From assembly GCA_020650975.1 (NCBI GenBank), contig JAIPMN010009219.1, positions 1-34,644 on the forward strand: a DNA stretch of 34,644 nt, read 5' to 3'. Every line of letters starts with the position of its first letter. The first letter of the stretch is position 1. The stretch comes from Apostichopus californicus (lineage: Eukaryota > Echinodermata > Holothuroidea > Aspidochirotida > Stichopodidae). Under the pieces are notes generated by a model that worked only from the letters and a program-made list of their open reading frames with translations, did no database searches and was not told the DNA's origin. This document shows positions 10,701 through 21,700 of this stretch, piece after piece. The position numbers and the translations under genes are program-made.

Positions 10701-11681
10701 CAAGGGCGGCGGAAGCACTTTTAATCTGGGGCACCGACGTCGAAGGGCACTTTGCAGAAATTCGATTGGACTGATGCAGCCTGATATTTAGTACCCTTTA
10801 TAACTCTTATTGTATTATCTTTGCGTTTACACATCACTCCATCAATGCCCCCCCCCCCCCTCAAGGAAAAAATGCATACTAGCACTGCAATATCCAATGT
10901 GCAAATTGGGAAACAAGGAACAAGTTTTCTTTCGAGACAAAATGAGGTGAAATCATGATAAAGTCCAAGTCCCTGCACACGCAAGGGCGTAGCCGGGATT
11001 TTCAAAGTTGTAGGGACGATTTTCAAAGTTGTAGGGACGACTATCTGAGCGGAGCGCCACCATCAGTTGGCGCGGAGCGTACAAGAAAATTTTTGGTTCT
11101 TACAAACCCCCAGATAGCCGGAAACGGCCCTTCCCAAGTGTTCAATCTGGTTCCCTGGCCTCTTGCTAACTTGAGACACCTCATTCAATATCACTTTTAA
11201 ACCCCAAAAAACAAACGAGTTAAAATAGTACGTAATTCAATACTACATAATGTATTTAAAGTTAGCAGGGTACATGTAAAGATAACTTGGCCAAAAAAAA
11301 GGGTAGGCCCGGGCCTACAGTGCTACATACTGGCTACGCTCCTGACATGCGATCGATACATGCATGAAAGCAAATGAAATATGTCAATATACGAAAGGAT
11401 GGGGTAGGTTATGGGATATTAAAACTATACTCATTATTCATAGTAGGCTATAAATGGCTTCTGCTTATTACAAAGTCACAATGTAATATAGCAATGCATT
11501 TTTGGAAATGCATTAGGATTTTTGTGGCAAATTGAATATGCATAATGGCACTCACCAGAAATATCGCTGACCTAATAAGTTGATCAAGAGCACAATTTTT
11601 ATGTAGAAAAAGGGCACATTTTTAACCTGAGGAAAAGTGGGGGGCACGTGCCCCCTGTGCCCCCCGGTTCCGCCACCCTTG
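10701..11681. mobile_element. Non-autonomous hAT DNA transposon
   Basis: A 981-bp element with terminal inverted repeats. The left end begins CAAGGGCGGCGGAAGC and the right end, in reverse complement, CAAGGGTGGCGGAACC (14 of 16 match). The flanking 8-bp duplications are perfect. No transposase frame is present, so it depends on an autonomous relative. Near the right end lies a perfect 16-bp palindrome, GGGGGCACGTGCCCCC (11640-11655), containing CACGTG. A run of C lies at 10847-10860. A second hAT-like element is inserted inside. The identical target duplications suggest it is not ancient, although the terminal repeats have diverged slightly. Confidence 0.88.
10982..11344. mobile_element. hAT-like MITE nested in the larger hAT element
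   Basis: The 363-bp segment starts CAAGGGCGTAGCCGGGATT and its right end in reverse complement reads CAGGAGCGTAGCCAGTATG (14 of 19 match). The GCGTAGCC core is typical of one group of animal hAT ends. Near the left end a 22-base word (GATTTTCAAAGTTGTAGGGA plus C) is duplicated in tandem. A perfect 6-bp stem GCGCCA/TGGCGC follows (about 11055-11074). I find no matching 8-bp flanks, so the target duplication has decayed or the ends are slightly off. Confidence 0.7.
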
Positions 11682-11689
11682 ATTGTAAC

Positions 11690-12318
11690 CAGGTCACAAT
11701 GGGCACATGAAAGTCTGATGTTTTAGTATTGAGTTTTGCTTTGCATCTGAAGAACTGTGTGGTGGACTAAGTTTTCCAGCCAATGTAACTGCTGAGCCTT
11801 AGATGTTTAATGCGAGTTTACTTTTAAAGAGTTTAAAGAGGTAATCTCGGTTGTCTAAACCAAAAGAGTAACAACCGGGACCTACTTAATCCTTGTATGA
11901 TCCATATGCTTGCTGTGTTTTAGTTTCTGTAATTTTGGAAATTGTCAACCCTCTAGCCAATACATATATAAATAGACATATATATATATTGGTAATTTAA
12001 TGAAGGTGAGATCAATACATGTTCATCATAGACTTTGCAGTACTGAGTAAAGATTTAACCTATTTATAGTAACTTCTTTTATAAACAAGCATTTATTGGT
12101 TGTACTATGTTGTCCAGTTTCCCATGTCAATAACTGGTGACAAGTCCTGCTGTTCGCTAAATGTCAACGTCTCTCTCTGACCTGTTCGTATGAAGAACCA
12201 GCTACAACCATGGAACTATTAAACATGCTACAACAGCTGTTCACCTGACTCTATCAAAATGTACAGTGTGTGTATGTACGGTATGGTTACTTATATAAGT
12301 CTTCATCTGCATACTAGA
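11690..12318. other. Non-coding stretch
   Basis: AT-rich with a short (TA)n near 11980. Nothing recognised. Confidence 0.5.
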
Positions 12319-12530
12319 ACAGTTTTAAAGACATGTTTTATGGTGAGCCGAGGAAATTAAAGAAGTTGATTATCTAGATTCGGATGAAGTAGTAGCGATA
12401 TCCAACAACACATAGAGAGCACAGTTTTAAAGACAGGTCTATTTATAGAGGAAAAAACTTTTGAAGTACTTAAAGAAATCAAGGTTTGGATGAAGTATTA
12501 GATATCTTCAACAAAATGGTAGGATCAGTC
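12319..12530. repeat. Old tandem duplication of about 102 bp
   Basis: ACAGTTTTAAAGACA begins at 12319 and again at 12421. Both copies continue in the same order with AAATTAAAGAAGTTGAT / ACTTAAAGAAATCAAGG, then GGATGAAGTA, then GATATC and CAACAA. The copies have diverged, so this is an old event. Confidence 0.75.
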
Positions 12531-12603
12531 GAAACTGAAACTTGATTCAAAATACTGTTGCAAATACTGTCTCCCATTCCACCATTTGGCCATTCTACTG
12601 CCT

Positions 12604-12649
12604 TACCCTACCCTGCCCTACCCCACCTATCCCCTCCCATCCCTCCACT
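12604..12649 (-). repeat. C-rich tract, G-quadruplex potential on minus strand
   Basis: Reads CCCTACCCTGCCCTACCCC followed by two more C-runs. At least four runs of three or more C with loops of one to seven bases satisfy the usual G-quadruplex pattern on the minus strand. It resembles CCCTA telomere-like repeats but is too irregular to call telomeric. Confidence 0.7.
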
Positions 12650-12780
12650 TGGCTAAGAAGTTGTATTATATGTTTTTGTTCAGCAGTACATAAGGTTTTA
12701 AAAACAAACATTCATTAATGGTAGAGTGGTTATATATAATTACCATCTACAATTGCACCATTAATTCTTGATTAAGTTTA

Positions 12781-13168
12781 ATATTATTTAGTCAAAAATT
12801 ATCAATCGTAAAAACAGAAAGACTCCTTTATTAATGAAATGTTTGAAAGTTTAATGGAATAAAAAAAATAAAAAAAATATCAAAACTCAAAATTAACCAC
12901 AATAAACAACAACAGAATTTTTATGATTTAAGTTGAAAAATAGTGCAGTGATCTGGATGTATCACTATGGTCATCATATTATTTGGTCAAAACTTATCAA
13001 TCGTAAAAACAGAAAGACTCCTTTATTAATGAAATGTTTGAAAGTTTAATGGATAAAAAAAATTTAAAAAATTATCAAAATTCAAAATTAACCATAATAA
13101 ACAACAACAGAATGTTTATGATTTAAGTTGAAAAATAGTGCAGTGATCTGAACGTATCACTATGGTTA
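12781..13168. repeat. Tandem duplication of a 195-bp unit
   Basis: Unit 1 (12781-12975) and unit 2 (12976 to about 13168) match almost throughout, offset by exactly 195 bases (ATCAATCGTAAAAACAGAAA at 12801 and 12996). Differences are mostly single bases and small A-run length changes, so this is much younger than the 102-bp duplication just to its left. No coding content. Confidence 0.95.
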
Positions 13169-13422
13169 CATGCTGAGGTAATAATTTAAGCTACAATATG
13201 AAGCATAAGTTTTCCTCCTGTGGGAACAACGAAACAAGAAGCTGTTCAAACCTGTCTTCATCTTGTTTCTTAGCTCATCGTGGAGCAATTGTTTATTGTA
13301 TTGTTTCCTCTGGGACACGTTACAGTTCCTTAATCTGCATAAAAATAAGCAACAATCTGACACATCAGCACACATTTATCTCCATTTACGTCCATTCCAT
13401 TTGGTTACTTTTCGGAATTTAG
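13169..13422. other. Non-coding, short hairpin
   Basis: GAAACAAGA near 13230 and TCTTGTTTC near 13260 form a perfect 9-bp inverted repeat. A pyrimidine-rich acceptor-like site TTGTTTCTTAG (about 13271) exists, but what follows does not read as a clear exon. Confidence 0.45.
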
Positions 13423-13641
13423 ACAAGTTTTGAGTGTAATTTGATCCTCATTGGTGTCATGGAGAACTTTAAAGTTGACTATAATTTGGAAATTTACATC
13501 AAATGCCATGGCAGAACATTTATGATCTACAAGTGTGATCCCTGGGAACCCTGCCAAATACATTCAGATCATGGAACAACAATTCCTGCAAAGCTGACAT
13601 ATTACATGGAACGTAATCCACCGAGGGGTGAACCAGACTAT
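13423..13641 (+). CDS. Candidate exon with DM10-like motif (EFHC/Rib72 type)
   Basis: The 219-base segment is exactly 73 codons, phase 0-0, between an acceptor (TTCGGAATTTAG, 13411-13422) and a strong donor (TAT followed by GTAAGAGG). The protein reads LEIYIKCHGRTFMIYKCDPW and later KLTYYMERNPPRGEPDY. DM10 domains of EFHC1/2 and algal Rib72, proteins inside ciliary doublet microtubules, carry G-R-x-F-x-I-Y-x-C-D followed after about 20-25 residues by a Pro-rich E/R-x-x-P-P stretch. Both are present at the right spacing. The part between them is divergent. It could be a real exon of a plus-strand gene, an exon nested in a minus-strand intron, or a stranded pseudogene piece. No partner exon was found. 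The acceptor is ordinary, not strong. Confidence 0.42.
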
Positions 13642-15303
13642 GTAAGAGGATAAACTGTCTTTAAAACAACTGTAAACTGTACAAAGCATAGATCATTATC
13701 AATTGGGAAGCTGCACTAAGATCACAGACATCTGGAAGCATGCATTGTCCATACTGGATGTAAATATAAAGATCGACCAATGATTTGCCAACAGGCAGTT
13801 TGAAATGAAGTAATATGACCCACAGTCATCAATGAGTGATGTGTCTCAATATACCTATCTAATATTCAAAAGTGAAGTTAAGACACTTCGTCCAAAATTA
13901 CCCTTCTTCGACAATTCAAATAATTTTTTCTAACCCTACAAAGATATGAATCATGCCTTTTTGGTTTCCCGAAAGGGAAAACTATGGAGTCACTCTTAGA
14001 TAAATTGTGAGTGAGACCGTAGATTGCAAAGTTGGCAATGGCTATAATGTAGATCACAAAGTCGGTAACTACTATTATGGTTTGATTCATCCAACACGAC
14101 AACATACAGAAACGTTGTACTCAAAGCCGAAGCCAAAGTTAATTAATCAGTGCAAACATCTGGAGTCAATGCATGCTACTAGTTCTTCAATACTGCCCGC
14201 ATTACCTTTTGGGAAACATTTCATACTGTAGTTTTGATTCTTCAATCTTGCTGAGGGCCAGGGTTGAAATCAAAGATGGAAGACAACTACCATATAAAAT
14301 CAATTAACAAATGCATCAGACAATAATTATCAGAGATGTTTTGTCTTTGCCTTTGAGTTTAGATGTGGAAGGGTGTTTATTCAGGAGTTCACAGTAAATC
14401 TTATAAATAATTCCACTGGTGCATATTGATCGAGCACCACAACAAACAGGCTTTAATGTTTTATAGCAAGTAATTCAACAGAAACAGGCATAGTTTTATC
14501 CATAGGATAGTTTAGAGGGAAGTATATTGTTACCAAGTCAAAAGAGGAATACAACCCAAGCATCCGGGCGACGAAAATTTTGTGCCGTTTTCAAGATTTT
14601 TTTCATTTGAGTTTTTAGACCTGCTGGTGGAAAACAAGTGTGATGTGATTGATGCATAACTGCAAAAAGTCACATACATTCACCTTCATAGGAATTGTAA
14701 CTTTACAACCCTATGGTAGATGTGAAAGTTGGGACCATTCCTTTAATTTCATTTCAAATAACATTTTATTACTTTTCATTAATTACTTTACAATGGTATA
14801 AACAATTTGGAAACACAGAAAGTTATTGTCCTGCTTTAAGACGAGCCCAGTGAGAAACGTCTTAAAAGTTTCTCTTAAAAATATTCTCAAGAGAGTTAAA
14901 AAGGAACGCACAATACACAAATTTCCTTCCTGGTGTTTGCAACTGGCAAAGATTAAAATTCATCTCACGTTTATGCCTCATGAAAGGTTAAGTTCATCGT
15001 CAGTGCATCCCAGGTGTTTTTGAACCTCCAAGGCACACCAGGATTTTAATAAAGAAGCCGTAAATGTAGAGAGATAACCCAGACCGAGGATCCAAGGAGG
15101 ATTACAAGAGTATAGAAAGTTGATAAACTTCTCTATACAGTGTTCTATAACAAACATGTATTTGATCATGCATGACAGACTTGAAAGAAATGAACAAAAT
15201 GCAAATATTTCCATCGCATAACATTCAAAGGTCAATTTACATTAAATTCTAAAAGATCAGGGAGTAGGAGGACCAGGGTAGGGGAAGTGGAGGATGACAA
15301 GAA
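13642..15303. other. Non-coding stretch
   Basis: No partner for the DM10-like exon could be recognised. Several short open frames on both strands (13878-14231, 14826-15235) overlap each other and lack splice or motif support. G-rich sequence begins near 15255. Confidence 0.5.
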
Positions 15304-15337
15304 GGGGAATGGGGACAATTAGGGCAGGTGAGGGGGG
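15304..15337 (+). repeat. G-quadruplex motif
   Basis: Four G-runs (15304-15307, 15311-15314, 15322-15324, 15332-15337) are separated by loops of 3, 7 and 7 bases and meet the standard pattern. It lies 25 bases before the TTAA target of the adjacent transposon. Confidence 0.7.
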
Positions 15338-15362
15338 ACGAGGTGGACATGATGGGATGTAC

Positions 15363-15726
15363 TTAAAGGCATTGAAGACTCGCCCCAAACCGCGTGCCAC
15401 CCTCTGACAAAGTTAACTTTCCGTTGCTTGCAAGTGAAGTTTTTTACTTGTTGCTACAAAATGCAGACAGTAATGGAACGTGATACCTTGTTATCTTTTA
15501 TCTAGACCTGAGATGTCCATCGCTGCTATGTACACTGTGTTGTGGTATTGACCGTAGCTGTATGTATTGACTGTACACTAGTGTCTAATAACCGACGGTA
15601 GCAAGCTGTGTGTGTATTTTCTGGGATCGATGGCGGTGTCTAACACTTCTGTTACACCTCATTTGAAACTAGGTCAGATTACCCGCATTAGACGTTTCTT
15701 TGTGCGCGAGTCTTCACACCCTTTAA
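15363..15726. mobile_element. TTAA-type MITE (Kolobok-like)
   Basis: TTAA at 15363-15366 and at 15723-15726 flanks a 356-bp element (15367-15722). Its ends are inverted repeats: left AGGCATTGAAGACTCGC, right in reverse complement AGGGTGTGAAGACTCGC (14 of 17 match). A TTAA duplication with AGG ends fits Kolobok; piggyBac also uses TTAA but normally starts CCC. There is no transposase. The interior is less AT-rich than the surroundings and has weak internal palindromes (CCATCG near 15510 with CGATGG near 15625). I recall similar sequence as a common dispersed repeat in sea cucumbers, which is from memory only. Confidence 0.8.
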
Positions 15727-15945
15727 CACTCATTCATTGTGACCAAGAGTATTGTTCTATACACTATACACAAAGGAGACTCGTGGTACTCTAGACAGAT
15801 ATACTGCAGTTTTCACAAACAGATTATAGACAAGTGTTAAGGACTCCACCACAAATGCAAGACACCTACTTTGCTTCTGCAAGATAATAAATCATTTTTA
15901 AATCCAATTTTGGGATACGCTCCCTTTGGTCCCTTCCTAACTAGC

Positions 15946-16170
15946 TTAAGTTGGATGTCCATCAAATAGGTACCCATGCCTCCTTTCAATTCTGGCATCA
16001 CTAATAACTATCAAATGAACAACCAAAGTTGCACCGAAGTCTTGCACCCCAACTACAGAACTGTTGCAATCACAAAGAGATAACACACGTCCCTTCCACA
16101 CTAGTATCCTATCTCCCTGATACCACACATATTCCCCTTTTATATAACACCAATATAACCTATATCTCAT
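15946..16170 (-). other. Unidentified 74-codon open frame in a C-skewed block
   Basis: On the minus strand the frame starts MRYRLYWCYIKGEYVW and ends DARIERRHGYLFDGHPT then a stop. I recognise no family. It lies in a block (about 16080-16320) where the + strand has far more C than G. It has no clear splice sites or promoter. It could be a fossil of a mobile element frame or chance. Confidence 0.2.
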
Positions 16171-16224
16171 AACCCTTCAAAAACCCCAAAACTCACTGAT
16201 TTGTGTATATTTACAACTTACCAT

Positions 16225-16252
16225 ACTTACCTGTCTCCTATACAGACACACT
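16225..16252 (-). repeat. Dispersed repeat family, partial copy 2
   Basis: Minus strand GTGTGTCTGTATAGGAGACA then GGTAAGTATGG. It matches the end of the copy at 4831, but the homology stops after about 30 bases. Followed by GTAAGT, this is the strongest splice-donor match of the three copies. Confidence 0.5.
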
Positions 16253-17147
16253 GGGATATCCACCCTAGCCTATCAAACCTATCCATCTGTCTAACTGTAC
16301 TCTGCTGTAGCCTATTATGCCATGACGGTCATGACCTCATATTATTATTCCCTTTATCATTCATGTCTCTATAGTACTGTGTCTATTGACGAGAGCTACT
16401 TCTCCTCCAATCACATCCTCAGATAACATTCGGCCGATGCTCCCCAAATCCAGCTTTCCTTCGGTGTCTTATATTATTATCAAACCACTGTTTGGTATGA
16501 TCGACTCAAACACTCAAATAATTTATTGATTGGCCTCTAGGGTTGCCTTCCTATCACCACAATATCTTAGGAGTAATGGGAATTAATTATTGATTCTGCC
16601 AAAATACTACTGTGAACGCCATCACAGTATCCAACGAAATTCTAGGAGGTAATTCTTTACCCACTCGGGACGGATAAAAAATCCCTCTAATCTATTCCTA
16701 TTATTCTTGAGAATCTATTTTGCAAAGCAGCTCCCTGCCAAAACTTGCTTTTGACCTCCCTATCATATCATATATGTAGGCCAATATCCTACAAATCAAA
16801 CCTTTAATCAAATATGTTATGTTTCTTTGAATCATTTGAGACCATTTTGGTAATGAAGCTGAAGATACAAGTCCAGGAGGATGGAGAACAGGTAACAAAC
16901 AATGCTGATAAAGATCATCCTAATATTGGCCTCAATTTCAAAGGGAAAAAAAACAAGAGAAATATATCTTGCTATTTTGTAACTGTAGCATGTACAGTGT
17001 TACTTAACAAATGTTTATGGATCCACTTTTCTGACTATCAGATGAAGTGATAAAAACAGCCCATAAAACTGTAACTCTTATGTGTAGTAATAGTGATGCA
17101 GAAATGAGAGGCCTTTTCTGGGCAAAGGGAAAATACTTTCCAAAATC
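16253..17147. other. Non-coding stretch, partly C-skewed
   Basis: Pyrimidine-rich on the + strand up to about 16550, then ordinary AT-rich DNA. Overlapping short frames near 16701-17050 have no support. Confidence 0.45.
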
Positions 17148-17290
17148 AGTCTGTCCTCCTTGCCCTCTCTGCATTCCCACTCCCTCCCTCCCTCCCTCCC
17201 TCATCTCATTTTCTCTCCATTCTCATATCCTTATTACAATCATCCACCAGCACCACCTCCCACCCCCCCTATCCTCCCTCTCTTTACCTA
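17148..17290. repeat. Pyrimidine tract with (CTCC)n
   Basis: C/T-rich run, including about five CTCC units at 17180-17202 and a CCCCCC run near 17267. Open frames through it are low-complexity Pro/Ser/His readings and not genes. Confidence 0.85.
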
Positions 17291-18592
17291 CCCCACATAC
17301 AATCGATTCCACTTTGTTAGTTTTCTTCATAACCAACTTAAATAACAGCCAAATCTTTTGTCACTTTTAGTAGACGTGAATGTTCTTTTAACCAATCAAA
17401 CTACATATGAATATTCATTACAAATCCTTGGTTCTACCTTGTTGACTTGCTGTCACTTAAATTACCCCCCTGATGACCTCATTCACAGCTAATTTGACCA
17501 ATGATCTATCTTTTATTGCTTCAAGATATTCAAGCTACTCCTTAACGATAAAGTTAGGCAGAAATACAGAGGCACAAAATCGATGATTGATTCACACCTG
17601 AGCAGTTTGTCTAGAATATATCCCTTTAGTTACAGATATGGAAATCCGTGCTGTGGCCCCAAAATAGCCCCTGTGTAAATATTTTCTTCCTGCAACTTTT
17701 TGCTTTCAATTTGTGGTTTCAAGGTGTGTACTAATAGAGAGAGGCTTAGTACAGGGTACAACATATCCTGGTTTAGACATGAAAGCAGCAGGTTACATTT
17801 TAGTATGTTAACCTTAACAAGTCTAACCCTCTTTCCACCACAGATTCAAGCACATTAATTGTGTCATAAACTGGATTGCTAGTTTCTCAAAAATAAAATT
17901 CCTTTTTTTTTCTTTGCATAACAAAATTAAAACATTCCCTGCAATTTCTTTTAATGAAATATGAGATTTTGGCAAATTTCCATGAGGAAAGAAAGACTCT
18001 TTAAGAAACAATTTAAGAAAGTGATTCTAATTTCCATGATTTTCCCATGACTTTGGACATTTTATTCTCTTCCATGACATTTCCATGACTTTTTTGCAGG
18101 TTTCTCATGACCATGGGATCCTTGCATAAATAAAATCTTATCACGTATTTCTTTACACCCAAAATAGAACCGTCAGCCTCTAATTAGCCTCTAATTCATT
18201 AATGATAATCAAAACTTTCAGCTATATTTGCTATTAGGACATTCATGTCATACGCTAGCAGAGTTACTGTGCTTGGGTAATAATATAAACTGAATGGATA
18301 CACTGCAATTTAACAGTGTAAATTTAATTATCATGCCATAAACAAATTTACCCATTTTGACAGGATGTAAATTATAGTTATCTCCATGAGGTATCTGTTT
18401 CTTTGGGTTACATTTCAATTCACCATACACTACTGAATCCACCACCTTCCAGGGGACCTTGCTTAAAACATAACGCAGGATTAATCTGCGTTCTAAAAAT
18501 AACAAATCTCAGAGTAGCATAGTCTTGGCAGTTACTCCTATAATGTGACAACAGTTCCCAAAAAATTACTGATAAGGGGATTTACAAGCAAC
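17291..18592. other. Non-coding stretch
   Basis: Contains a perfect 12-bp palindrome ATGAATATTCAT near 17407 preceded by a CCAATCA word. No gene recognised. Confidence 0.5.
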
Positions 18593-18705
18593 GGTAATTA
18601 CCTGTCTCCAGACTACATTTGCACTTTCCCTCATACCTACGCTACATGACCAGAAATGTTTTAGCACTGCGCCCTCTATTCCTGCTTCCGGGACACCGTC
18701 CCACT
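18593..18705 (-). repeat. Dispersed repeat family, copy 3
   Basis: On the minus strand it starts AGTGGGACGGTGTCCCGGA, then GAGGGCGCAGTGC, and ends TCTGGAGACAGGTAATTACC. All three blocks match the copy at 4831 in order and spacing. At this end GGTAATTACC is a perfect palindrome, which may mark the element terminus. The segment is noticeably richer in G+C than its flanks. Confidence 0.6.
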
Positions 18706-21700
18706 TTCTCCTCTATCCGAATCTACCACTCAGAAGTGATCCTACATGATTTTTCGTGGGATTTTCATCCAATCGATTATATCACTCTCTTTACACTTTG
18801 GTGGTCTTCTTTTCTTTTTTTGGTTTTTCTATCATCTGGAACTCTCTATCACCTTTACGAAGCACTGTAAATATTAAGTATCCTTTTCGTTTTCCATGTT
18901 TTTTCATGTGTAATATTTCTACCGTAGGTAGATGGGAAAGTGCGGATGTAGTTTGGAGGCATGTTCAGAGAGGAGCAAAGTTATTATATAAACTCTTCAG
19001 AAATTTCTAGTTTAAAATGCAATGAAAACATCACAATGGTAGTTTGGAAAGGAAGAGTACAATGACCTGAAAGGGTCTGGAGGGGAAGGGGGGAGGGGTG
19101 GTTCCAAAATGTTACCAATTGTTGTAAGCTTGGTAAGTCAGAGTGTAGATGTAAAGCAAGCAGGTAATAGAAGAGTGAAGTCAATCAGCATATAAGTTCT
19201 TCAGTAATTAGTTATTAACCCGCTTTTAACTCAAGACTGCGTGTGGGTTCCCCACTTGCTATTTATGTACTCAAAAAAAACAACAAAAAAAACACAGGGA
19301 TAAATAACGACTTTCTGTTGCTACTGAACTAATCTCTCAGTACTAATCCTGAACTGAGGATGCAAAATCATCATTATAAACTTATAAAGTCTTGAAGGAA
19401 TATATCAAGAGATTTATCATAATTTATAAGGTGAATATCTTGAAATCCAGAAATATTAACACTCAAATTTGTCTTTTTTCTTGGACTATATAATATGTCT
19501 GGAATACAATTCTACGGCAGGACTTCTATATGATTGTTGCAAATTTGCAAAGGAAATATCAAAGTATATAAAGTTAATATTAAGTTGTTTTAATTGTTTA
19601 TTAGAGTTTATAATGCAATTTGGTTAAGATTAACAAACCCTGTACCGAGGAGCTTGCAGGTCATCATCAATTTAACCTTAAAGGAGCTTTCCAGGTATTT
19701 ATTAGAACTCAAATTTAAATTTCTTCTTTTTTGGACTTTTATAACATATCAAGGTTTAATATTCTGCCTAAAGTCACCATTTTACTACTATCTATCATAC
19801 CAAAATATTATAGCAAAATTAACACTAACTGCAGATTTATTATTTAATTTAGAACCGATTTAGGGTTTTAGCCTCTTCTCAATTTTAATCTTTCCATTGT
19901 CGTTTGAGTCACTTTGATCAGCGAGATTCCACGTCAGGGAACGTCACTTGTCGTATCACGGTTAGCAATTGCCATCCTTTTGTCCCGTTTTGGTCAAAAT
20001 AGCAAAGTTCAAACCTTCCCTATTTCTTCCACCTGTTAATTATTACTGGAGATACCGCCACGACTATGTTTTAACTTCATGACAACCATGAGTAAACTTT
20101 CATTTGGGTTGTCATTCTGATAAGCCAAACCTGTTCTTCAGCCAAGAGCTAAATTAATCAAAAATCTGGGGAGGAAGAACCCAATACAAGCTTTTCCATT
20201 CGTTTTGGCTCAGGGGATAGGTCGTGACAACCTGAATGTAAAATGAAAGATAGAAGGTGACAAATTCGCCTCTGGAAAACAGGCCAAATCACAACACCTC
20301 AATTCCTGACTGTTTGCCATTTTCTCTGGGATTCAGAAGATAAGTGAGAGGGATTGTATCTAGATTAAACTTCATCACAGTTTTCATTAATGTGACAGTA
20401 GGAGGAAACACATACCCAAACTTTTACTGGTTTTACTCTTTAAAAATTCACAAAAAAGTTTTTAAGAAAATTTAATTATCCTTGATTAAGGATGCCTGCC
20501 ACATTTGACAGCTGGTACCGTGGATGTTCTCTATGTACCGTTATTGAATGTGAGATATAAATCACTTAAAAGTATTTTCTTTCATTTATAAATGTTACGT
20601 CACACTTGTGTCTTAATTAGAGCTAGCACGGTCTAATGAATATTAATTCTGCAACCAGAATGCTCAGCTCTAGGCTTTATGATACCTTTTGCTATAGCTA
20701 GATCCCGGTTAATAATATAGAAACTGGGTTAAATCTGTTCAAGGAAATAGACCACTAGAACACATCAGAGAGTTTCTGTAGCTCTGTGACTATAATTGCA
20801 AAAGTATTTGTAAAATGAGAATTTTCAGTCACGCCCTAAATCAATAACGGGGGCAGCGATCATTATTTCGGTCCTTTCTAGTTCCGCAAAACTTGATAAG
20901 CTGCAGTCTCTGAAATCACTGAGGATTTCTATCGAGGAATTATCTCTGATGGAATATATTTCTGGGCAGAATACCAGCACATTCAGTAATTCATGAATAT
21001 TGTGACGTTTTCAACCTAACATACCTGCATTGGGCACCAGCACTGTTGGCACCAATACGAAAGTACGAAAGTGCCCTCTGCAGAAATGCTTAAGATTCTC
21101 ATTGGTAACACTCATTACAAGTGGACATTAATAATTTACCAAGAACTCAGTAAGAGGCAAATTAATTTAATGAAGCACTTTCACTGTCTTCCACCTCATT
21201 CTAGGTCATTATACCCGACGAGTTTCAAAATCTATCACGTTAAGGAGTCAAGTACCTTACAGTTAATTGCTAGCTAATGCCCATTGATAGGTTGTGACTT
21301 GGCAGAAAATTGAGCAAATTTGGAATTGCCAGTTCCTCTGAAACAGAACCAGCTGAGAAGATTTAATATCACTATCATGTTAGCCACTATCGTCTCCCTT
21401 AAATCTCAGTGTATTATACCACCCGATCTGTCTCTCCGCTTCTTATCCATAGTTTGTCCTGTAAACCGACCTACTTTAATATTTATACACTGACTGTAGC
21501 AGCTGCAGTAGTTAAGGGTGTGAGATGACAGAGAGATAAAGGATACAGGCACCATTTGTAAGCTGGCCAAAGCATCTACTTGTCTATCTGCAGAGCCAGG
21601 CAATTGGATTGTGTATCAATAAAGCATCAACAGCCTTTAAGCCACCTATAATATATATGCCCTCTATGATAACCACATTTTATGATAGACTTTCTCCTAA

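Larger units (their letters stand above)
10693..11689. repeat. 8-bp target-site duplications of the hAT element
   Basis: ATTGTAAC stands directly before the element (10693-10700) and directly after it (11682-11689). The two copies are identical. An 8-bp duplication is the signature of hAT-superfamily insertion. The feature spans both copies and what lies between them. Confidence 0.9.

Noticed and set aside
12604-12649. Interstitial telomeric repeat
   Set aside because: The CCCTA-like units are irregular and few; plain C-rich low complexity explains them.
20097-20248. Long hairpin between CTTTCATTTGGGTTGTCA and its distant reverse complement
   Set aside because: Arms match only in two short blocks with a 7-base gap; no target duplication or terminal structure was found.
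21022-21083. Minus-strand 62-base exon ending in GCAG and GTATGT
   Set aside because: All three frames are open, so the frame test says nothing, and local short direct repeats (TACGAAAG twice, GGCACC twice) explain the pattern.
21420-21460. Minus-strand mini-exon MDKKRRDRSG as an alternative first exon
   Set aside because: Both splice sites are weak and nothing else supports it.
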